Assembly: GCF_900106845.1 (NCBI RefSeq)
Contig: NZ_LT629850.1
Location: 1,333,941 to 1,397,940, forward strand
Reading direction: 5' to 3'
Length of the DNA stretch: 64,000 bases
Source of the DNA: Romboutsia timonensis
GTDB lineage: Bacteria > Bacillota > Clostridia > Peptostreptococcales > Peptostreptococcaceae
Under the pieces are notes generated by a model that saw only the letters and a list, made by a program, of their open reading frames with translations, searched no databases and was not told where the DNA came from. The number at the start of each line of letters is the position of its first letter. Position 1 is the first letter of the stretch. A program made the translations under genes and the position numbers. Shown in pieces: positions 59,440 to 64,000 of the stretch.

Positions 59440-60750
59440 TTATTCAGATATTCTTTTAGTTTCAATTACATTATTTTCTTTATTTATCTTTAATATCATA
59501 GAACATGATAGTACTAATCCTATATAAGCTATTATAGTATATATTATAGTAGTTATCCATCCAACAGTCCAACCAAAATTGTCTATTGTTGCACCAAATA
59601 TAGGGCTACCTATTGCAAATCCTAAAGCGAAAAATATTTGTATTATTCCAAGTATTGCACTATATTCTCTGTCTCCAAATAATACACCAGTCATATATGA
59701 TGGTCCCATAATATATGCAAATAAAGATATACCAAAACATATTGGGAATACATATCCAAGGAAATTCATATTCGGTATAAATATTAAACATAAGCATGCT
59801 ATTACAACTAATATTCCTGCAAAAGAATATGATTTAGCTAATCCAAGTTTATCAAATAACATACCACCTAAAATTGAACCAAATATTGAAAATAATCCAA
59901 ACATAGAAGCTATTCTTGCTGATGGTATTAATAGTATCCCTGCCTCTTCTATACTTTGTAAATATGCTATAAATTGTAATGCTACACCAGAAACATAGAA
60001 TCCAACAAATATAAAAGATATTCCTATCATCCAAAATTGTGGCATTTTAGTAGCTTCAGAAACTGTATATCCCCAACTTATATGGTGTGTAGCATTTTCA
60101 TCGCCTTTTTTCTTTTTAGGAATATTAGCTTCTAGTTCTTCCTTAGATTTTGGCATTCTTACAAAGAATATTGATAGTATTAGTGATATAACTAAAGCAA
60201 TTGCTCCAAATCTTATATAAGCACCTTTATACCCTATTGCTGGATCAGATAACCATTTACCCGCTATCATTTGTAAAAATATATTACCTAAGCCACCACC
60301 TGAAAATGCAATCCCCATTGCAGTTCCTTTATTAACCTTAAACCAAGCATTTATAAGAGTTGGAACTCCTATAGATGACATTGTTGCTACACCAACTTGT
60401 ACTATTCCTGCTAATATATAATAAGCAATTAGATGGTTTCCTGCAAATGCAAATGCCATAAATCCTACACCAACTAAAATAGAAGCAATTATATAAAGTA
60501 CTTTTACATTAACCTTTGTAAATAGTTTACCTATAAATGGAGAACAGACAGCTGATATTATAGTTCCAATAGTAAACATTAATGAAAATGATGCAAAACT
60601 AAAACCTTCTGCCTTTACTACATAGTTTATAAATGTAGGCGGTAAATTTGACCCTACCCCAAACGGTATTGCTTGAACAAGTAAACATACAGCAACAATT
60701 ACCCAACCATAAAAGAATTTTTTTTGTTTATGGCTTTCGTTTATACCCAT
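59440..60750 (-). CDS. OFA-family MFS transporter (oxalate/formate antiporter-like)
   Basis: The 436-residue protein has twelve predicted helices with the OFA pattern: FYGWVIVAVCLLVQAIPFGVG at the start, GKLFTKVNVKVLYI and ATMSSIGVPTLINAWFKVNKGTAMG. Family members exchange small organic acids. The charged central loop is present (PKKKKGDENATHHISWGYT). AGGAGGATTTG precedes the ATG. Substrate is inferred only from family. Confidence 0.85.
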   Translation of the reverse strand: MGINESHKQKKFFYGWVIVAVCLLVQAIPFGVGSNLPPTFINYVVKAEGFSFASFSLMFTIGTIISAVCSPFIGKLFTKVNVKVLYIIASILVGVGFMAFAFAGNHLIAYYILAGIVQVGVATMSSIGVPTLINAWFKVNKGTAMGIAFSGGGLGNIFLQMIAGKWLSDPAIGYKGAYIRFGAIALVISLILSIFFVRMPKSKEELEANIPKKKKGDENATHHISWGYTVSEATKMPQFWMIGISFIFVGFYVSGVALQFIAYLQSIEEAGILLIPSARIASMFGLFSIFGSILGGMLFDKLGLAKSYSFAGILVVIACLCLIFIPNMNFLGYVFPICFGISLFAYIMGPSYMTGVLFGDREYSAILGIIQIFFALGFAIGSPIFGATIDNFGWTVGWITTIIYTIIAYIGLVLSCSMILKINKENNVIETKRISE

Positions 60751-60907
60751 AATTTCAAATCCTCCTTACTAAAAATATATTACTATGAAATAATATTGTA
60801 TATAATTGATAAGTTTTATAAGCAATAAATTATTTCAACTATATTTATATCTTTAGCAATAATGTAAAAAAAATGTATATTTTATATTTATTATTTCTTT
60901 TTTTAAT

Positions 60908-60959
60908 AAAAAATAGCAATACATTACATATATTACAATGTAATGTATTGCTATTTTTA
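60908..60959 (-). terminator. Terminator after vanZ-like gene
   Basis: A long perfect stem (AAAAATAGCAATACATTACA and mirror) is close to the VanZ stop. Both ends have A/T runs, so it works in both directions. Confidence 0.8.
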
Positions 60960-60973
60960 TTTTTTTAATTAAC

Positions 60974-61405
60974 CTATTTATATTTAACAATGAAAGTAGT
61001 AAATACTATACCGATAATACCGCCAGTCGAGTCTATCATTACATCTCTAAACTCACCACTTCTTCCAGGTATGAATAATTGATGAAATTCATCACTACAT
61101 GCATATAAAAATGTACCTAAAAATGCAATTATTATTGCTTTTTTTATATTGTCTTCATATACTGACATGAATAAAAATATTGCTAAAATACAGTATGAAA
61201 ACATATGAGCACATTTTCTTACTATAAACTCACCTATATTAATACTTGTAAGATAGTCCATTATATTACCTATTATTGGCAATTTGCTTATAATATTTAT
61301 TGTATTTCCAGAATGAATAGATGATATTGATGCTGGTTGATTCGACATATAAAATATTACACCCATCCATATTATAGCTAATGCTATACAAATCTTCTTT
61401 CTCAT
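60974..61405 (-). CDS. VanZ family membrane protein
   Basis: The 143-residue product has four membrane segments and the VanZ motifs MGVIFYMSNQPASIS, KCAHMFSYCILAIF and ACSDEFHQLFIPGRSGEFRDVMID. VanZ proteins are linked to low-level teicoplanin resistance; their exact job is unclear. AGAGGGAATTAT precedes the ATG. Confidence 0.9.
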   Translation of the reverse strand: MRKKICIALAIIWMGVIFYMSNQPASISSIHSGNTINIISKLPIIGNIMDYLTSINIGEFIVRKCAHMFSYCILAIFLFMSVYEDNIKKAIIIAFLGTFLYACSDEFHQLFIPGRSGEFRDVMIDSTGGIIGIVFTTFIVKYK

Positions 61406-61546
61406 AATAATTCCCTCTTTTTTAATTTACCTATAAAAATTCGCTTCGCTAGAATGATATATTGGCGAACTATTTTGTATTCATCTGCTACTTAAAATTA
61501 TATCATAAATTTTAATAATTTCCAAAAAAATGGTAAAAAAATAAAT

Positions 61547-61591
61547 ACTGTATCTTAGTAATTTAATCTATCTAAATTACTAAGATACAGT
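61547..61591 (-). terminator. Terminator after histidine kinase gene
   Basis: A 19-bp stem (ACTGTATCTTAGTAATTTA / TAAATTACTAAGATACAGT) with a short loop ends near the stop codon. Confidence 0.85.
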
Positions 61592-61596
61592 TATTT

Positions 61597-63390
61597 TTAC
61601 AATGAATAAACATCAGAAAATTCTATATTACACTTATCCATTATTGAGTGTTCTTCTATAGAATATATTTTTATATCATCTTCATTATCTATTGTTTTTA
61701 TAGGAAGATAAAAAATAAATTCTACTCCTGATTCAACTTCAGTGTTAAGCCAAATCTTACCTCCATGTGCTTCCACTAAACACTTAACTAAATATAGTCC
61801 TATTCCACTACCTTCATTTTGTCTTCTTGTATGGTTTTCTATTTGAACAAATTTATTAAATATTAATTGTGCATCTTTTTTTGATATACTTGGCCCATCA
61901 TTTTTTAAATGAATATACAATTTTTCTTCTTCTTGCTTCACTTTAATATCTACTTCTATTTGACCATTATCATTTATAAATTTCAAGGAATTTGAAATTA
62001 AGTTTAACATTATTTTTTCTATATAACTAGGTCTACAAGCTAAAATTACCTCTTCTTCTTCTGTGTCAAAAACTATACTTCTTTCAGTATTTTTTATATA
62101 ATCTGCTGCAGATAAAACTATATCCTCAACTACGCTAATAATATTATAGTTATGCATTTCTAATGTATCATGTTTATTATCAAACTTAGTTGAGTCTAAA
62201 ATATTATTTACAAGCCTTAATATTCTATATCCATTCTGTTTTAAAATCTTTAAATAGTTAATTATTTTTTCTCTATCCAAGTTAAAATCATTGTTTTCAA
62301 TTGATGATAATAGTAACTTTGATATCATTAATATTATATTAATAGGTGTTTTAAACTCATGAGACATATTCTCTAAAAAGTTCACTTTTACCATTTCAGA
62401 TTCTATAGCTTCTTCTAGTATATCAATTTCATGTTCTAGGTTCTTAGCTCTTTCTTGCGATTTATATAACTTTTCTTTTAATTCATTTTTTAATTCTATA
62501 TTAATAAAAAAATTACTAATTCTATGTAATACATCATATATAAACCCATCATGTGTATCTATACATTCATCTTTTGTATCTATACATTCATCTTTATTTT
62601 CATAATATATATACATAACACCAATTAATCTACCATCTATCTTCAAAGGCATTACTTTAAATATAGAGTTTTCATTTATTTCTACTTGAGGATCATATAT
62701 TTTTCTAAATTCATAATTTAATTTATTATTTATATCTATTTTAAGCTTACTATCATATAATTCTGAAAATTCTTTGTAATTTATATTTATACTAGAGTTT
62801 TTTAAGAAAATATTTTTTTTATCACAACTTATGTATAAATTTAGCCTTTCTTTTGATTCATCAATAAAAAATAAATCTATATTAGTACTTTTAATCATAT
62901 TATTTAAATTTGATAATATTCTAGATATTGACTGTATATATTCTATATTTTTATCTTCCAATTTTTGTGATTCATTAGATAAATCTTCTAATTCTTTATT
63001 TATATATTTACTATAAATAACTTCATTTGCAAGACCACCAGTTAATTTTACATTATCTTCAGAATCTTTGATAGGGAATTTATAAACTCTATAGCAATTA
63101 TCTTTATTCATATCAAATTCATCTTCATAAAATAGTGCTTTTTTTTCTTGTATAACTTGATCATCTGTTAATTTACATTTTTCCCAGAATTCCTTAGACC
63201 TAATTTCCATGTCAGTCTTTCCTATTATATCTTCTTTTTTTAGACCTAATTTATTTGCTCCTTTTTGATTTATATATACATGCCTACCCTCTTTATCTTT
63301 TAACCAAATTTCATATGGTACATATTCTAATAAATTTTCTAAATCTTCTATTGTGTATAATCTTTCTCTATTTTGGTATTTAATATCCAT
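61597..63390 (-). CDS. PAS-domain sensor histidine kinase
   Basis: The 597-residue protein has an N-terminal PAS fold (about 10-120; LLEYVPYEIWLKDKEGRHVYINQKG), a GAF-like middle, a coiled coil and HisKA (NMSHEFKTPINIILMISKLL, His near 345), then HATPase_c (NLISNSLKFINDNGQ; GSGIGLYLVKCLVEAHGGKIWL). No membrane segments are seen, so it is a cytoplasmic sensor. No response regulator gene is next to it here. A 21-bp direct duplication lies in the middle part. AGGGGATTTAAT precedes the ATG. Confidence 0.92.
   Translation of the reverse strand: MDIKYQNRERLYTIEDLENLLEYVPYEIWLKDKEGRHVYINQKGANKLGLKKEDIIGKTDMEIRSKEFWEKCKLTDDQVIQEKKALFYEDEFDMNKDNCYRVYKFPIKDSEDNVKLTGGLANEVIYSKYINKELEDLSNESQKLEDKNIEYIQSISRILSNLNNMIKSTNIDLFFIDESKERLNLYISCDKKNIFLKNSSININYKEFSELYDSKLKIDINNKLNYEFRKIYDPQVEINENSIFKVMPLKIDGRLIGVMYIYYENKDECIDTKDECIDTHDGFIYDVLHRISNFFINIELKNELKEKLYKSQERAKNLEHEIDILEEAIESEMVKVNFLENMSHEFKTPINIILMISKLLLSSIENNDFNLDREKIINYLKILKQNGYRILRLVNNILDSTKFDNKHDTLEMHNYNIISVVEDIVLSAADYIKNTERSIVFDTEEEEVILACRPSYIEKIMLNLISNSLKFINDNGQIEVDIKVKQEEEKLYIHLKNDGPSISKKDAQLIFNKFVQIENHTRRQNEGSGIGLYLVKCLVEAHGGKIWLNTEVESGVEFIFYLPIKTIDNEDDIKIYSIEEHSIMDKCNIEFSDVYSL
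62554..62595. repeat. 21-bp tandem duplication in the kinase gene
   Basis: Two exact 21-bp copies code DECIDTK and DECIDTH in the kinase's middle region. It keeps the frame and is a likely variable-length site. Confidence 0.75.
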
Positions 63391-63503
63391 TAAATCCCCT
63401 CTTTTCTTAACCTTAGTAATAATTTTATAATTAATTATATTATTTTAACTTGTTATGCTAATTTAATATGATTTGTAATATAGTTGCTTTTATAGCTCTA
63501 CAA

Positions 63504-64000
63504 TTACATTTGACCATTTTTAGATTTTTTCTTTTTCTTTAACTTAACATTAGGTTCGCTTGGTAAACCAAATTTAGGAATAAATCTGTCCAAACCAGTT
63601 AATGTTAATATAAGTATAGATCCAACAGCAACAAATGACATTACATTGTATTTAATTATATCCGTTGCTACAAATTGATGTAGAGGATACACTGCTGATA
63701 AAATTCCTAAATAAAAACCTATGTAAACATGCCAAGGTATTAATTGAGATCCAAATACACCTAAAGCATCTGAGAATGTAGCATTTCTTAAACGTAACTT
63801 GTACATATCTTCTTCACTAGCTTCTACATTATTTTCAACTAATTCTCTAGTTATAGGACCGACAGTGACTATTTGTGCCATTTCATCAGATAAAGCAGCA
63901 TTTCCTACTATACATAATAGTCCATTCATAAACATTAATTGTCTTACGTTCTTAGCACACTTCATAACAGCATTTGATAATGGGGCGAATGCATTCATTT
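63504..64000 (-). CDS. NhaC-type Na+/H+ antiporter, N-terminus cut by window edge
   Basis: The frame is open to the window edge; about 165 C-terminal residues are visible. They show late antiporter helices (LRNATFSDALGVFGSQLIPWHVYIGFYLG) and a Lys-rich tail (KLKKKKKSKNG). This is the NhaC-family pattern of Na+/H+ or malate/lactate antiporters. The real start is outside, so an apparent Met at 63998 is internal. Confidence 0.75.
   Translation of the reverse strand, partial: MNAFAPLSNAVMKCAKNVRQLMFMNGLLCIVGNAALSDEMAQIVTVGPITRELVENNVEASEEDMYKLRLRNATFSDALGVFGSQLIPWHVYIGFYLGILSAVYPLHQFVATDIIKYNVMSFVAVGSILILTLTGLDRFIPKFGLPSEPNVKLKKKKKSKNGQM

Overview
The window is AT-rich (roughly 28% GC by eye), uses GGAGG-type ribosome binding sites and is dense with low-GC Clostridia genes. 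The mix (OFA transporter, VanZ, DUF434, NhaC, P-type Ca2+ ATPase, Spo0E-like protein, C. difficile-type siphophage genes) suggests Peptostreptococcaceae (Clostridioides, Paeniclostridium, Paraclostridium or Romboutsia). The species cannot be fixed from the sequence alone.

Left chromosomal arm (1-9.6 kb): a truncated Ca2+ P-type ATPase; a complete IS1595-type element (2029-4388) with 24-bp inverted ends, an 8-bp target duplication and a DUF4003 passenger gene, inserted in a small membrane-protein gene; an S55 (SpoIVB-like) protease pair; a zinc-ribbon protein; and a GntR-ABC transporter operon.

Prophage (about 9618-52172, 42.5 kb): an identical 17-bp core lies at both ends. One copy is in the promoter of the gntR operon, the other just past the tyrosine integrase. 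GTCAGTT integrase-arm-like repeats lie inside each end. From right to left the element has the integrase and an ImmA-like protein; a two-gene Kiwa-like defence cassette (DUF4868 KwaB-like plus membrane KwaA-like); CI/Cro-type regulators with an operator array; antirepressor, Gp157 and RecT genes; a replication initiator gene carrying four iterons; a sigma factor, dUTPase and Spo0E-like protein; many small early genes; RusA and a late regulator; a terminase-portal-capsid-tail-baseplate set for a siphovirus; and holin plus amidase. The left arm (9.7-17.3 kb) looks like a plasmid: ParM/ParR with a palindromic centromere-like site, DnaA boxes, and a VirD4/HerA-type DNA-pumping ATPase with two small membrane proteins. 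The ATPase gene is cut near its 3' end by an IS982-type element. This suggests a temperate phage that has, or once had, a plasmid-like lifestyle.

Right chromosomal arm (52.2-64 kb): an MFS transporter with an in-frame stop codon, a catalase-like haem protein, a UDG-family protein, a four-helix membrane protein, aldose 1-epimerase, a nitroreductase with a damaged start, a DUF434 protein, an OFA-family transporter, VanZ, a PAS histidine kinase and the C-terminus of an NhaC-type antiporter. No rRNA, complete tRNA or CRISPR array was found.
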